DNA of 64,000 nt from Aureimonas pseudogalii. Lineage in GTDB: Bacteria > Pseudomonadota > Alphaproteobacteria > Rhizobiales > Rhizobiaceae. The stretch lies in assembly GCF_014196835.1 (NCBI RefSeq), contig NZ_JACIEK010000015.1, forward strand, positions 1 through 64,000, written 5' to 3'. A model generated the notes under the pieces. That model did no database searches, had not been told where the DNA came from, and worked only from the letters and a program-made list of their open reading frames with translations. Positions 1 through 8,809 of the stretch are shown here, piece after piece. The translations under genes and the position numbers were made by a program. Position 1 is the stretch's first letter. The number at the start of each line of letters is the position of its first letter.

Positions 1-330
1 AACCGGCCCTCAGTGATCTCGACCGACAAGAACCCGGCCTACAACGAGGCGATCGCCTCGTTGCGGCGAGAGGGGCGGCTCGCCGCGACCTGCCAGCACC
101 GGCAGGTGAAATATCTGAACAACCGCCTCGAGTCCGACCACGGCAAGCTGAAGCAGCGGATCCGCCCAGTGCGTGGCTTCCAGTCTCAGAAAACGGCGCA
201 CAACGCCATTCGGGGCTTCGAGACGATGCGGATGTTCCGGAAGGGGCAATTCCGCTCGATGGTCGACAGCCTGGCCGGTGGATCGGAGGCCCGCTTCATC
301 GGACGGCTGTTCCAGGTGTTCGTCGCCTGA
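1..330 (+). CDS. IS6-family transposase, C-terminal part
   Basis: The reading frame is open from base 1 and encodes the last ~110 residues of a DDE transposase. It contains the second catalytic Asp (STDKNPAYNEA) and the catalytic Glu (NNRLESDHGKLK). It differs from the complete copy at 4997-5743 at only about four residues in this stretch (S/L, R/Q, T/S, R/W), so the two are close but separately diverged. The start is outside the window. Confidence 0.92.
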   Translation, partial: NRPSVISTDKNPAYNEAIASLRREGRLAATCQHRQVKYLNNRLESDHGKLKQRIRPVRGFQSQKTAHNAIRGFETMRMFRKGQFRSMVDSLAGGSEARFIGRLFQVFVA

Positions 331-383
331 AAATGGAACAGAACGGGATCACTGCGACCTGATTGGCTATTCGCAACGGAGCC
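1..383 (+). mobile_element. IS6-family insertion sequence, left copy (cut by window edge)
   Basis: This is the right-hand part of an IS6-family element. The right inverted repeat ends at 383 (reverse strand GGCTCCGTTGCGAA), the same end as the complete copy at 4961-5796. The left part is outside the window, so it may be complete. Both copies lie in the same orientation about 4.6 kb apart, the layout of an IS6-type pseudo-compound transposon. The element interrupts the leftward giant-protein gene beginning at 384. Confidence 0.9.
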
Positions 384-3300
384 TCCGTGTCGATCTGGGT
401 GGATCGCGCGGAACCGTCGGCATTCCAGGTCGAGACGCCTTGACTGGTACGGGCCCCGTTGGCCGTCGTGGAGGTAACGGTCCGGTTGACGCTCCCGCTG
501 GCATCGACCGTCGTGACCTGGTTCGTCTTGAGCTCAAAGACCCCGTCGCCGTCGGCGTCGCGATGGACGATTTCCGTGTTGCCGTCCGCGCTGAGGGTTG
601 TAATGGTCCGGCTTCGAAGGGAGTTGTCACCATTGCTGGTCGAGCTTGTGGTGACGATGCTCCCGTCCGCCTTGCGCGCAATGACCTCGTCGACGATCAT
701 ATCCGTGTCGCCATCGCCGTCGAGATCGGAGACCGTCTTCTTGCCCGTGCCATCCGCCCGGTAGGTGGTCACCATCTGACCGATCTTGTGAGCGGTCGTC
801 GTCCCCATACCGGCGTATTCGGTCAGCGTTTCGGTTCGCGTGCCGTTGCCGGCAACCGTCGTCGCCACTGTCCGGGTAGCGTTAGCGCTGCCGTCGCCAT
901 CGAGATCCGCCCGGATGGTCTGGCTCAGGCCGTTCGCGCTCGTCGTCGTGGTCGAGCTAGCCCGCGTCGAGCCATCGGGGTTCAGTCCCTTGATCTCAAG
1001 CGTGAGGCTGCCGTCGCTTGCCTTCGTGCGGGTTTCGACGCTGTCGAAGGCCCCGGAGCCATCGGCGTCGCGACTGACGGTGACGACCTTCTTATCCGCG
1101 CTGGTCTTCGTGACCTCTCGACTTTCGAGGATCGTGCCCGATCCGTCGTAGAAGGACTGGGTCAGCGTCCGCTCTCCCGAGGACGCGACGCTCATCGTCT
1201 CGTTCAGGACGCTGTCGCGGACACCGTCTCCATCATCGTCGGTCGAGACCGTCCTGGTCAGGCCGTTCGCGCTGACGGTCGAGGTGACGGCTTCGGCCAT
1301 GCCCCCGTTTTCGTTGAAGGTGGTGTTGACGATGGTCGTCGAACCGTCGGCATTGGTGGAGACCGTCTGCTTCACGTTATGACCATCGGACGCATACGCA
1401 AGGACGACGTCCGCCGCCGCTCCCGTCGTGCCGTTGGTCCGGGTGAATGCGGTCGTGCCCTGTATGGCGGAACCATCCGACAGCCGCACCGTCTGGTTGT
1501 CGGTAACGAGACCGATCGACGTGATGCCCAATTCGGTCAACGTCTTGAGTGACGTGGTTCCGTTGCCGTTGGTCACCATGACCTTGAACAAGCCGAAATC
1601 CGTGTCGCCGGAATCAAGCTTGCCGTTGCGGTTGGTGTCGAAGGCGTTGCGCAAAGCCTCCATGTCGGACGTCGCCGTCGCGTCCCAGAACGTGAAGTCG
1701 ATCTCATGCGCTAGATCGATCCGTCCATCGTTGCCCGCGTCGCGCACCAGGATCCCGTCACCGGCGCCCGCCCAGGCTGTGCGATGCTTCGAACCGTCAC
1801 CAGCTAGGTCGAAGTACTGGTTTGAGCTGCGGAGATCGGAAATTTCGACGCCGTCACCGTCAAGGTCGAGCAGGATCGGCTTACTTCTGCTTGTATTCGC
1901 CGTGGAGTCTTCGGTGGCGTCGCTTCCGGGTACGAGACCGCCGCCTTGCCGGCTGGTCAGGCCGCTCCCCCCCGATGAGCCAGAGGAGTTGCCGCTGGAT
2001 CCTGTAGATCCCTCGTCTCTGAAAGTTGTCCCATTGTACTGCTGAGTAGCAGTCGAGTCTTCAAACGCACTGCTGCCTGGTACGATTCCCCGGTTTGGTG
2101 TGCTAACGATGCCGTTAGTGGAACCTACGCCAATTGCACCACCCTGCACCGGCGAAGGTCCAAGGCTAGGAAGAGAAGTAGCGGGGCCTTCGACTACGTG
2201 AACTTGCTGCCCGCTATAGATTCGATCGATATTTTCTACGCGGTTGACAGCGCCGATTGCTGTCGCAGTCGTACCATAGTTTGCCGCAATTTGCGAGAGT
2301 GTATCTCCGGGCTGCACTGTGTAATTCAATGACGCATTATGTACGCGCACGCCGTTGGCGACGTAGGTGTGAAAGCCTTCAACCTCAATGTTGTAACTCT
2401 GCCAACCATCGACGGCAACGGGAGCAATTGCTGCGTTCCCGGCCGCCACACTGTAGCATTCGGCCCGCTCGAACAAATGCGCACGGTCTTGAGAATAACT
2501 GATACTCTCAGCGTATACTTGTTTTATTTCTCCAGACGCCAGCACGACCGTCGCTTGGCCTTCGGCGATCATTGCCTCGATCGGCGGGAATTCACCGAAC
2601 TGATCGAGAAAATGATGCCCAGGCGTCGATACGAGTTCGCGCGCCTTACCCCCTTCGTCCCATGAAAGTCGCACCCACTCGGTCGTTACATTGTGGAAGA
2701 TCCGCATGATCCGTCGAGGATGAAGCGCACCCCGACCTTGATTGACAGTTGGATCAAAAGCGAGAACATGATCACCAATATTAAGTTGAGCTATTGGCCT
2801 AAATGAGTTATCGGCAATCTGAACAACTGTTGATCCCGGAAAACACATCGGATCGGTTGTATTCAAAGCGCGCATCTGGTCTAGTGCTTGACGCCCGTTC
2901 ACAACCTCAGTCTGTACAGCTCCTTGTCGGGTGACCGTGCCGTCCAGACCTTGAACAAATTGCTCTGTTCTGAGCGTGCTGGATTTTGAATATTCCCCTC
3001 CGACTACGTAACTTGCCTGTATACTTACTGTTCCGTCCGGGTTGGTGAAGCTATTCGTAACTGTTTGTGACGATCTAGCTTGATTTGACAGTCGAGATTG
3101 AATAGCTTGGCTATAGTTTGGTTCAGGCTTCGTAGATGTTGGGATTGTAGAAGCAGTAAAGTAAGCACCGAACTCTGCTAGATCGGTAACCCCTGCACCA
3201 GCTTGAATAGTTGTGGAAGCATCATTATTGAATGTAACAGAGCCTGTAAGCGGGCTAGCGGTGCCCGTTGGAACGCCAAAGCCTACCCCAGCGGTCTTCG

Positions 3301-3424
3301 TCCACCCCCACCCGGTGTCTGGGTCGTATGTAAATCCTGTTGTCGCACTGGTTGCAATTCCGGCCGAGCGTTGTGCCAAAACTCCCGCGCTAAACCCTCC
3401 TCTTGACGTAATGCCCGCGTACAC
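296..3424 (-). CDS. Hint/LysM repeat-rich giant secreted protein, broken at both ends
   Basis: This is probably a large exported or surface protein, now non-functional. In order it has a Gly/Thr-rich N-terminus, a Hint (intein-like autoprocessing) domain from C194 (CFPGSTV) through STPGHHF to H362-N363, a LysM domain (about 367-412, YTVQPGDTLSQIA), a low-complexity Gly/Ser linker, a PILLDLDGDGVE domain as in giant adhesin/RTX-like proteins, and many degenerate repeats with DxDGDG calcium-type motifs. The 3' end is fused to IS6 sequence: the residues after about 383 (APLRIANQ onward) are read from the IS, so the C-terminus is lost. The frame opens at a GTG at 3424, but a good AGGAGA site and ATG lie at 3495 in another frame (MPNNNTDQN then stop). 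The codons between 3466 and 3424 still look coding (ELIDEGGLYGQIG), so a one-base frameshift near 3470 has probably separated the real start. It is translated downstream of the small membrane protein gene, whose last codons contain the Shine-Dalgarno. Confidence 0.75.
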   Translation of the reverse strand: MYAGITSRGGFSAGVLAQRSAGIATSATTGFTYDPDTGWGWTKTAGVGFGVPTGTASPLTGSVTFNNDASTTIQAGAGVTDLAEFGAYFTASTIPTSTKPEPNYSQAIQSRLSNQARSSQTVTNSFTNPDGTVSIQASYVVGGEYSKSSTLRTEQFVQGLDGTVTRQGAVQTEVVNGRQALDQMRALNTTDPMCFPGSTVVQIADNSFRPIAQLNIGDHVLAFDPTVNQGRGALHPRRIMRIFHNVTTEWVRLSWDEGGKARELVSTPGHHFLDQFGEFPPIEAMIAEGQATVVLASGEIKQVYAESISYSQDRAHLFERAECYSVAAGNAAIAPVAVDGWQSYNIEVEGFHTYVANGVRVHNASLNYTVQPGDTLSQIAANYGTTATAIGAVNRVENIDRIYSGQQVHVVEGPATSLPSLGPSPVQGGAIGVGSTNGIVSTPNRGIVPGSSAFEDSTATQQYNGTTFRDEGSTGSSGNSSGSSGGSGLTSRQGGGLVPGSDATEDSTANTSRSKPILLDLDGDGVEISDLRSSNQYFDLAGDGSKHRTAWAGAGDGILVRDAGNDGRIDLAHEIDFTFWDATATSDMEALRNAFDTNRNGKLDSGDTDFGLFKVMVTNGNGTTSLKTLTELGITSIGLVTDNQTVRLSDGSAIQGTTAFTRTNGTTGAAADVVLAYASDGHNVKQTVSTNADGSTTIVNTTFNENGGMAEAVTSTVSANGLTRTVSTDDDGDGVRDSVLNETMSVASSGERTLTQSFYDGSGTILESREVTKTSADKKVVTVSRDADGSGAFDSVETRTKASDGSLTLEIKGLNPDGSTRASSTTTTSANGLSQTIRADLDGDGSANATRTVATTVAGNGTRTETLTEYAGMGTTTAHKIGQMVTTYRADGTGKKTVSDLDGDGDTDMIVDEVIARKADGSIVTTSSTSNGDNSLRSRTITTLSADGNTEIVHRDADGDGVFELKTNQVTTVDASGSVNRTVTSTTANGARTSQGVSTWNADGSARSTQIDTEAPLRIANQVAVIPFCSIFRRRTPGTAVR

Positions 3425-3497
3425 CCCTACGGTACCAATTTGCCCGTAGAGGCCGCCTTCGTCGATTAGTTCTGATCAGTATTGTTATTTGGCATTG

Positions 3498-3797
3498 TTA
3501 TCTCCTGTATATCTTTTCTCGGACGTCGCGCCAGATTATGTATTCAACACCAGTACCTTTGATGCCTTTTACAATGTTCTTTGATTCGTTTTTAATGAGC
3601 CAATCAATAAAAAAACTTAGAGATGCGCTAATTGGGCCGAACAAAAAGAATAATATTGTAATAATTCCGTATAAGCTGCAGTAAAACCTTACGTTTGACG
3701 GATAATTTGTGCTAATTATAGAAAATACGTATGGAATCGATGAGGATGCAATTATAAACAATGCGACTGAGAGTAGCGAAATTGTCCTAGGAATCAT
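3498..3797 (-). CDS. small two-helix membrane protein
   Basis: No family recognised. About 99 residues with two hydrophobic segments (near 3-23 and 35-58 from the chosen Met, MIPRTISLLSVALFIIASSS first) and a basic tail ending KIYRR. Longer frames start at 3884 or 3872, overlapping the acetyltransferase gene, but have poor ribosome sites. It is AT-rich compared with the rest of the window, as are its neighbours, which suggests transferred cargo. Its stop lies two bases before the original ATG of the giant protein at 3495, so the two were likely co-translated. A partner role (immunity or export of the giant protein) is possible from position only. Confidence 0.5.
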   Translation of the reverse strand: MIPRTISLLSVALFIIASSSIPYVFSIISTNYPSNVRFYCSLYGIITILFFLFGPISASLSFFIDWLIKNESKNIVKGIKGTGVEYIIWRDVREKIYRR

Positions 3798-3849
3798 AGT
3801 ATCACCGTTTGTATCATTCCGTGTTGGTGCTTCTTTGTAGATGATGAAT

Positions 3850-4422
3850 TCAGCTTTGGAATTTAATAACATAATTACCGCCATAGGGCTGTAACCCGAG
3901 GCGCTTCATGAACTTGTCTGTCTGGGCTGGATGGATACCTGAAGTGACGTGCACGTTCAGTTCGTGTGCTCCGTTGGCCTTTGCCCAATCGATGAACAAT
4001 CGCATCAGCTTGAGCGCAATACGCCCACCCAGTACGGTCCTGCGAAGCTTGCCTGAAACATAAATGAAATAGTTGGTCGCGATGGGACAACCCGTTCCGA
4101 GGAAATAGTCGCCGATCTCGGCACCCATGACCCCGACGATCTCACCCTTCCGCTCGACTATTACCCCAAGAGTTGTGTCCGGCCTAGTAAGCAGTCTCTC
4201 GTAGGCGCGCACGAACTTCGCTTCAGAGAACGGAATGTACCCATATCGGCTTTCAGCATGGAACTCGCGGCCGATCTCGATTGCCCGAAGGATGCCTTCA
4301 CGTGTCGTAATCCGTACGATCCGTAACTTCGACGTTAGCAGTCCATCTGCCTCCAACGTTTCACTGGAGGTTGCTGCTGTGCTTAAATCAACATGACCAA
4401 GAGTGGTTGTTGTACCATTCAT
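3850..4422 (-). CDS. GNAT-family acetyltransferase
   Basis: A predicted N-acetyltransferase of the GNAT fold, substrate unknown. The recognisable core includes a conserved N-terminal region (EIGREFHAESRYGYIPFSE), the strand EIVGVMGAEIGDYFLG, the acetyl-CoA loop region (KLRRTVLGGRIALKLMRLFIDWAKANGA) and a C-terminal strand/helix (FMKRLGLQPYGGNYVIKF). I chose the ATG at 4422 behind AAAGAAG. The frame is open to 4536, and the extra N-terminus contains a CKSCG pair that may or may not be translated. It heads a leftward cluster with the membrane protein and the giant secreted protein, inside the segment bounded by the two IS6 copies. Confidence 0.65.
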   Translation of the reverse strand: MNGTTTTLGHVDLSTAATSSETLEADGLLTSKLRIVRITTREGILRAIEIGREFHAESRYGYIPFSEAKFVRAYERLLTRPDTTLGVIVERKGEIVGVMGAEIGDYFLGTGCPIATNYFIYVSGKLRRTVLGGRIALKLMRLFIDWAKANGAHELNVHVTSGIHPAQTDKFMKRLGLQPYGGNYVIKFQS

Positions 4423-4536
4423 TGATGCTTCTTTATCTACAAGAGGGCTCATATTTTTAACGAAACCGCATGATTTGCACGAAATGTATTGAAATACATA
4501 CCGACCCCGTTTAGCGGTTGGTCGAATGGTCTCCAA

Positions 4537-4960
4537 GACCTCTTAAACATCAGTCCGTCTGCCCGACCTTTCATTATTCACTGGCTCTGACAAGAATTGC
4601 TCATATCTGCGACCTTCAGTGGCCTTATCATCAGGTCCAACGTTAGATTTTTCGTTCGAAAGCAGGCCATCGTGAGTCACCATCCGAGATCCCCTCATTC
4701 TGTGAATTAACGTGGCAAGAGGGTGCATTTCTTACCAAAAGCCAGATAAGATCAATTTTCGCAGTAACTTATATTTCGATATTTGGCTCAGTCAATTAAA
4801 ACAATGGCGATTGGAACTTATTTTGCTAATAATGCGTTATTATCACTCTTGCGATGAAACATATTATTTGTTCTACTTCGTATTTCGTGATAAAAGTTTA
4901 GCAGAATGGGTGGTACGAAGGCTGTGAAACTTCGCCACCGTGCCGTCGCGTGGATTGGAC
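4537..4960. other. AT-rich intergenic stretch left of IS6
   Basis: No convincing gene. A 61-codon leftward frame (4543-4728) is open but has no recognisable domain or strong ribosome site. The stretch is clearly more AT-rich than the plasmid backbone and ends exactly at the left end of the complete IS6 copy. Confidence 0.5.
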
Positions 4961-5796
4961 GGCTCTGTTGCAAAGATCCGAAAGCAGTGAAAGCCTGTGG
5001 CTCTGAAGACGGCGGACAGCGAGGGCTCGAGCATGAGTTTGGCGTTCAAGGGCCGGCACTTCGCCTCCGACATCATCCTGCTCTGCATGCGCTGGTACTG
5101 CCGCTACGCACTCAGCTACCGCGACCTCGAGGAGATGATGGCCGAGCGCGGCCTCTCCGTCGATCACACCACGATCTACCGTTGGGTCCAGCACGACGCC
5201 CCCGAGCTCGACCGACGCGTCCAGTGGTGCAGGAACCGCAACAGCGGCAGATGGTACGTCGACGAGACCTATTTGAAGGTCCGGGGTGAGTGGATGTACC
5301 TCTATCGCGCGATCGGTGACCGAGGTGAGACGCTCGATTTCCAACTGTCGCAGAAGCAGACAACGAAGGCGGCCAAACGCTTCCTCGTCAAGGCTTTGAA
5401 CCGGTCGCCGCATAACCGACCATTGGTGATTTCGACCGACAAGAACCCGGCCTACAACGAGGCGATCGCCTCGCTGCAGCGAGAGGGGCGACTCGCCGCG
5501 AGCTGTCAGCACCGACAGGTGAAATATCTGAACAACCGCCTGGAGTCCGACCACGGCAAGCTGAAGCAGCGGATCCGCCCCGTACGGGGCTTCCAGTCTC
5601 AGAAAACCGCCCACAACGCCATTCGGGGCTTCGAGACGATGCGGATGTTCTGGAAGGGGCAGTTCCGCTCGATGGTCGACAGCTTGGCCGGTGGATCGGA
5701 GGCCCGCTTCATCGGACGGCTGTTCCAGGTGTTCGTCGCCTGAAAATGGAACAGAACGGGATCATTGCGGCCCGATCGGCTATTCGCAACGGAGCC
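4961..5796 (+). mobile_element. complete IS6-family insertion sequence, 836 bp
   Basis: The terminal inverted repeats are GGCTCTGTTGCAAA at 4961 and its imperfect complement (GGCTCCGTTGCGAA on the reverse strand) ending at 5796, 12 of 14 matching. Length, ends and transposase are those of the IS6/IS26/IS6100 family. The eight bases outside the two ends (GATTGGAC and CCTAAATC) do not match, so there is no local target duplication. That is common when IS6 elements form cointegrates or pseudo-compound units with a second copy, here the one at 1-383. Confidence 0.93.
4997..5743 (+). CDS. IS6-family DDE transposase
   Basis: A 248-residue transposase that catalyses replicative (copy-in) transposition. 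It has an N-terminal helix-turn-helix region (SYRDLEEMMAERGLSVDHTTIYRWV) and the DDE triad: Asp in RWYVDETYLK, Asp in ISTDKNPAYNE, Glu in NNRLESDHGK, followed by the family's Lys/Arg residues. A GTG at 4997 is used here. An ATG at 5033 (MSLAFKGRHF) gives a more typical family N-terminus of about 236 residues and may be the true start. The frame fills the IS from just inside the left repeat. Confidence 0.93.
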   Translation: MALKTADSEGSSMSLAFKGRHFASDIILLCMRWYCRYALSYRDLEEMMAERGLSVDHTTIYRWVQHDAPELDRRVQWCRNRNSGRWYVDETYLKVRGEWMYLYRAIGDRGETLDFQLSQKQTTKAAKRFLVKALNRSPHNRPLVISTDKNPAYNEAIASLQREGRLAASCQHRQVKYLNNRLESDHGKLKQRIRPVRGFQSQKTAHNAIRGFETMRMFWKGQFRSMVDSLAGGSEARFIGRLFQVFVA

Positions 5797-5870
5797 CCTA
5801 AATCTACACGGAACCGCGCTGATTGGTTGCTTGCAGCGGTTGAACTCAGTCCAGCCCCACTTGAAGCCCG

Positions 5871-6470
5871 CTACGGCGTCACTTGATCCTGTGCCTTCGC
5901 CGCATCTCTCGCCCGCTGGATCGTCAGGCGACTGACGGCAAACTCGCGAGCAAGCGCGGAGATCGAAGCCCCCTCCCCCAGCCGATCGCGAACAACGCGC
6001 TTCTGCTCAGCCGACAGCTTGGCGGGGCGCCCCAGCACCCTGCCTTGCTCCTTCGCCCGGATCAGTCCGGCGTGCGTGCGCTCGATCAGGAGATCACGTT
6101 CGAACTCGGCGACCGCGTTGATGACGCTCATGGTCATCCGGCCCGTCGAACTCGTCAGATCGACGCCGCCCAGCGCCAGGCAGTGAACCTTGACGCCCAT
6201 CTCGGCAAGCAGCTCGACGGTGGCGCGGACGTCCATGGCGTTGCGCCCAAGGCGGTCCATCTTCGTGACGACGAGAATGTCCCCCTCCTCCATCCGATCG
6301 AGGAGCTTGCGGAAACCCTCTCGGTCTTTCGCCGCGAGCGAGCCGGACACGGTTTCGGAAACGACGCGACGGACCTGGACCTCGAAACCGGCCGCCCGGA
6401 TCTCGCCGATCTGGTTGTCGGTGGTCTGGCCGTTCGTGGAGACGCGAACGTAGGCAAAAAGGCGGGACAT
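5871..6470 (-). CDS. serine recombinase (resolvase/invertase family)
   Basis: A small serine site-specific recombinase of 199 residues. The N-terminal catalytic domain has the nucleophile serine in YVRVSTNGQTTDNQ, the DRLGRN motif and a long E-helix (GRMTMSVINAVAEFERDLLIERT). A C-terminal helix-turn-helix follows (GASISALAREFAVSRLTIQRAR). The size is that of Tn3-type resolvases. The upstream 260 bp contain a palindrome that could be part of its recombination site. It sits next to the IS6 element at the left border of a defence block whose right border carries a recombinase remnant (12736-12845). Confidence 0.9.
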   Translation of the reverse strand: MSRLFAYVRVSTNGQTTDNQIGEIRAAGFEVQVRRVVSETVSGSLAAKDREGFRKLLDRMEEGDILVVTKMDRLGRNAMDVRATVELLAEMGVKVHCLALGGVDLTSSTGRMTMSVINAVAEFERDLLIERTHAGLIRAKEQGRVLGRPAKLSAEQKRVVRDRLGEGASISALAREFAVSRLTIQRARDAAKAQDQVTP

Positions 6471-6508
6471 TCGGGCTCAAACCTGCTCGGAAACGTATCA
6501 AAACTATA

Positions 6509-6518
6509 GCGCATGCGC
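6509..6518. promoter_or_regulatory. palindrome GCGCATGCGC upstream of the recombinase
   Basis: A perfect 10-bp palindrome within TATAGCGCATGCGCGATA, about 40 bp upstream of the recombinase start and in the divergent gap before the AbrB-type antitoxin. It could be a crossover or binding site for the resolvase or an operator. The role is inferred from position only. Confidence 0.35.
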
Positions 6519-6734
6519 GATACACGCAGGAGCTATTTTTCGTGCAGGCTCAGCCGACCCTGCGCTAAACCGATCGTTTGAGTGCAGGTCACTCGGCTGC
6601 GGGAGGCCATGGTGCCTTCCCTTAACGTCTGGTGGGAGAACGCATCTGTTTCGTGCTATGCACCATTGCCCCGTTCTGGCATAGGGAATGTCATCCCGCT
6701 TTGCAGTCGCATAGCGTAGCTAAGGGTTCCGACC

Positions 6735-6983
6735 ATGCCGGCAGCCAAGGGCAAGATCGTCGAAGGCGGGCGGGTTATCCTGCCAGCGGCGTTTCGCAAG
6801 TCGATGGGGTTGCAGAAGGGCGACACCGTACTGATCGAACTGCACGGTGAGGAGGTTCGCATCCGCCCTGCCCGCTCTGCGTTGCGGCGTCTGCAGGAGA
6901 AGCTGCGTGACTATGCACCCGAATCGGGATCGGTGGCGGACGAGCTGATCGCCGAGCGGCGTCAGGAAGCGACGAAGGAGTAG
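6735..6983 (+). CDS. vapB: AbrB/VapB-type antitoxin
   Basis: An 82-residue DNA-binding antitoxin. The N-terminal swapped-hairpin AbrB fold is visible (GKIVEGGRVILPAAFRKSMGLQKGDTVLIELHGEEVRIRPA), with a charged C-terminal tail that would clamp the toxin. It is preceded by AAGGG and followed three bases later by the PIN-domain toxin gene. The pair therefore forms a standard VapBC operon in which the complex is expected to repress its own promoter. Confidence 0.88.
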   Translation: MPAAKGKIVEGGRVILPAAFRKSMGLQKGDTVLIELHGEEVRIRPARSALRRLQEKLRDYAPESGSVADELIAERRQEATKE

Positions 6984-6986
6984 CTG

Positions 6987-7373
6987 ATGGCCTGCGTCCT
7001 CGATGCGTCCGCCGTTCTCTGTCTGCTCTTTTCCGAGAAAGGGTCCGATAAGGTCGAAGCCCGGCTCGGTGACGCCAGCATGTCCGTCGTCAACTACACC
7101 GAGGTTCTCTCCAAGCTGATCGATCGTGGCCTGGGTGCAGACGAGGCGGTGCAGGATCTGTCCGATCTCGACATCGCGATCGTCCCCGTGGGTCAGGAGG
7201 TCGCCGAGGAGGCGGCCCGTCTGCGCTCCCTGTCGAAGGACGTCGGTCTTTCGCTGGGGGATCGGTTCTGCCTCGCACTCGCCAAGAACCTGGGCGCGCC
7301 AGCCCTCACGAACGATCGGGCCTGGAAGGAGATTGCAAAGGCCGCCGGCGTTAAGGTCGAGCTCGTGCGCTGA
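6987..7373 (+). CDS. vapC: PIN-domain ribonuclease toxin (VapC family)
   Basis: A 128-residue PIN-domain toxin expected to cleave RNA with Mg2+. The acidic residues are in place: D6 in CVLDASAVL, E in VNYTEVLSKL, D in LSLGDRFCLALA, and the terminal TNDRAW motif. A GGAG site precedes the ATG. It lies directly downstream of the AbrB-type antitoxin and probably helps stabilise this block of the plasmid. Confidence 0.88.
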   Translation: MACVLDASAVLCLLFSEKGSDKVEARLGDASMSVVNYTEVLSKLIDRGLGADEAVQDLSDLDIAIVPVGQEVAEEAARLRSLSKDVGLSLGDRFCLALAKNLGAPALTNDRAWKEIAKAAGVKVELVR

Positions 7374-7381
7374 ATCGGGTT

Positions 7382-8434
7382 ATGAGGACGGAGGAACACA
7401 AGCCAGTGGCCGGCGATCAGCCCTTCCTGACGGATCTCTTCGGTGTGCCCTCGCCCTCCCCACGCGCGCTTGCCGAGACCCGTCGGCCCACGCCTTCACG
7501 ACACATCGTGGGAAGTGCTCTGGCCCAAAGGAAAGCCTTGGAGCTGGACGCCTCCTTGGTCGAACGCCTGGAGGCGACCGGACGGTATCGTGTCCTTCGC
7601 AAGCTCGAGCCCCGCCCCGTCATGCCGGAGCTCTGGCCGCCGGCGGACCGTCAGCCGGGATCCTGGCCGCGGCTCGGCATCATCCTCGACACCGAGACGA
7701 CAGGTCTTGACCACGCCACGCATGACGTCATCGAGCTTGGCATGGTCGCCTTCACCTATGACGAGACCGGCGTGCGGGATGTCGTGGGTGTCTTCTCAGC
7801 CCTGCAGGAGCCCTCACACGCGATCAGTGCCGAGATCACCCGGATCACCGGCATCACGGGCGAGATGGTCGCCGGACAGCGGTTCGACCTCGATGCCATA
7901 CAGCGCTTCATTGAGGACGCCGATCTCTTGATCGCACATAACGCCCGTTTCGACCGGCCCTTCTGTGAAAAGCTCACACCGGGCTTTGACGTGAAGCCGT
8001 GGGCCTGCTCCGTGTCGGAGGTGGACTGGGTCGGGCTCGGGTTCGAGGGCACGAAGTTGGTGTATCTCGTGAGTCAGTGCGGCGCGTTTCACAACGGCCA
8101 CCGCGCCGTCGATGATTGCCATGCCCTCCTCGAGGTTCTTTCGCATCCGGCGCGAACGCAGGCACCGGCAGCCTTTCAGCAGTTGCTGGCGTCCTCGCTT
8201 CAGACGCGTTTGCGCATCCACGCCATCGGCTCGCCCTTCCACACCAAGGATGCCTTAAAGGCGCGTGGGTATCGCTGGAGTGACGGCACGGGCGGCAAGT
8301 CAAAATGCTGGTGGCGTGAGGTTGCGGAGGACGTCTACGACGACGAGGTCTGCTTCCTGGAAGAAGAGATCTATGCTGGCAGCATGAACGCCTATGTGGA
8401 GAGCCTGACAGCCTGCGAGCGATTCAAGGCGTAG
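7382..8434 (+). CDS. DnaQ-like 3'-5' exonuclease
   Basis: A 350-residue DEDDh exonuclease. A ~95-residue N-terminal extension of unknown role is followed by Exo I (IILDTETTGLD), Exo II (LLIAHNARFDRPF) and Exo III (HRAVDDCHALLEVL). A C-terminal module (FHTKDALKARGYRW ... KCWWREV) is often seen attached to such exonucleases. It probably acts on DNA or RNA ends in repair or defence. It starts eight bases after vapC and may share its transcript. The ribosome site is weak, so the exact start is uncertain. Confidence 0.85.
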   Translation: MRTEEHKPVAGDQPFLTDLFGVPSPSPRALAETRRPTPSRHIVGSALAQRKALELDASLVERLEATGRYRVLRKLEPRPVMPELWPPADRQPGSWPRLGIILDTETTGLDHATHDVIELGMVAFTYDETGVRDVVGVFSALQEPSHAISAEITRITGITGEMVAGQRFDLDAIQRFIEDADLLIAHNARFDRPFCEKLTPGFDVKPWACSVSEVDWVGLGFEGTKLVYLVSQCGAFHNGHRAVDDCHALLEVLSHPARTQAPAAFQQLLASSLQTRLRIHAIGSPFHTKDALKARGYRWSDGTGGKSKCWWREVAEDVYDDEVCFLEEEIYAGSMNAYVESLTACERFKA

Positions 8435-8809
8435 CTGTAGGGCGTCTTAGCGTAGATTGGGGGCACTCTTGAGCCCGCTCGACGTGGATCGGCGGGAAGT
8501 CAGCTTTGCGCCCATCTAAGCCGTCCAAGTTAATCCCGCGCGATCCTGAAACCTGCCGTTCGTGAACGAAGCCCCGAACGGCAGTCGAAACAACTGGCAT
8601 TGGGACGAAGCCGTCATTCCGAAACAGCTTGCTGAACGGCGGCTTTTGTCACCAGCGGACATTCGCGTACCCGGCCTGTGACGATCCCCTTCCGATGGAC
8701 ATCATCCTTGCCGGCTGTAGGTGCGATGATCCGCATCGACCTACGCCTCCGTACACTTGTCGGATGTATCGCCCCGCGCTTATAGTTTGACGGGATGTGA
8801 CAGCGGGGG
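8435..8809. other. intergenic region before the ABC-3C operon
   Basis: Nothing convincing is coded here on either strand. Open frames on the reverse strand look like chance high-GC frames. A promoter for the following three-gene operon is expected here, but I see no clear -35/-10 pair. Confidence 0.45.

Noticed and set aside
173-1552. Long rightward open frame opposite the giant protein gene
   Set aside because: It is the antisense of the repeat-rich leftward gene, has no family pattern, and starts inside the IS6 transposase.
4712-4927. Rightward 71-codon frame in the AT-rich stretch
   Set aside because: Low-complexity aromatic and basic composition typical of non-coding AT-rich DNA, no ribosome site.
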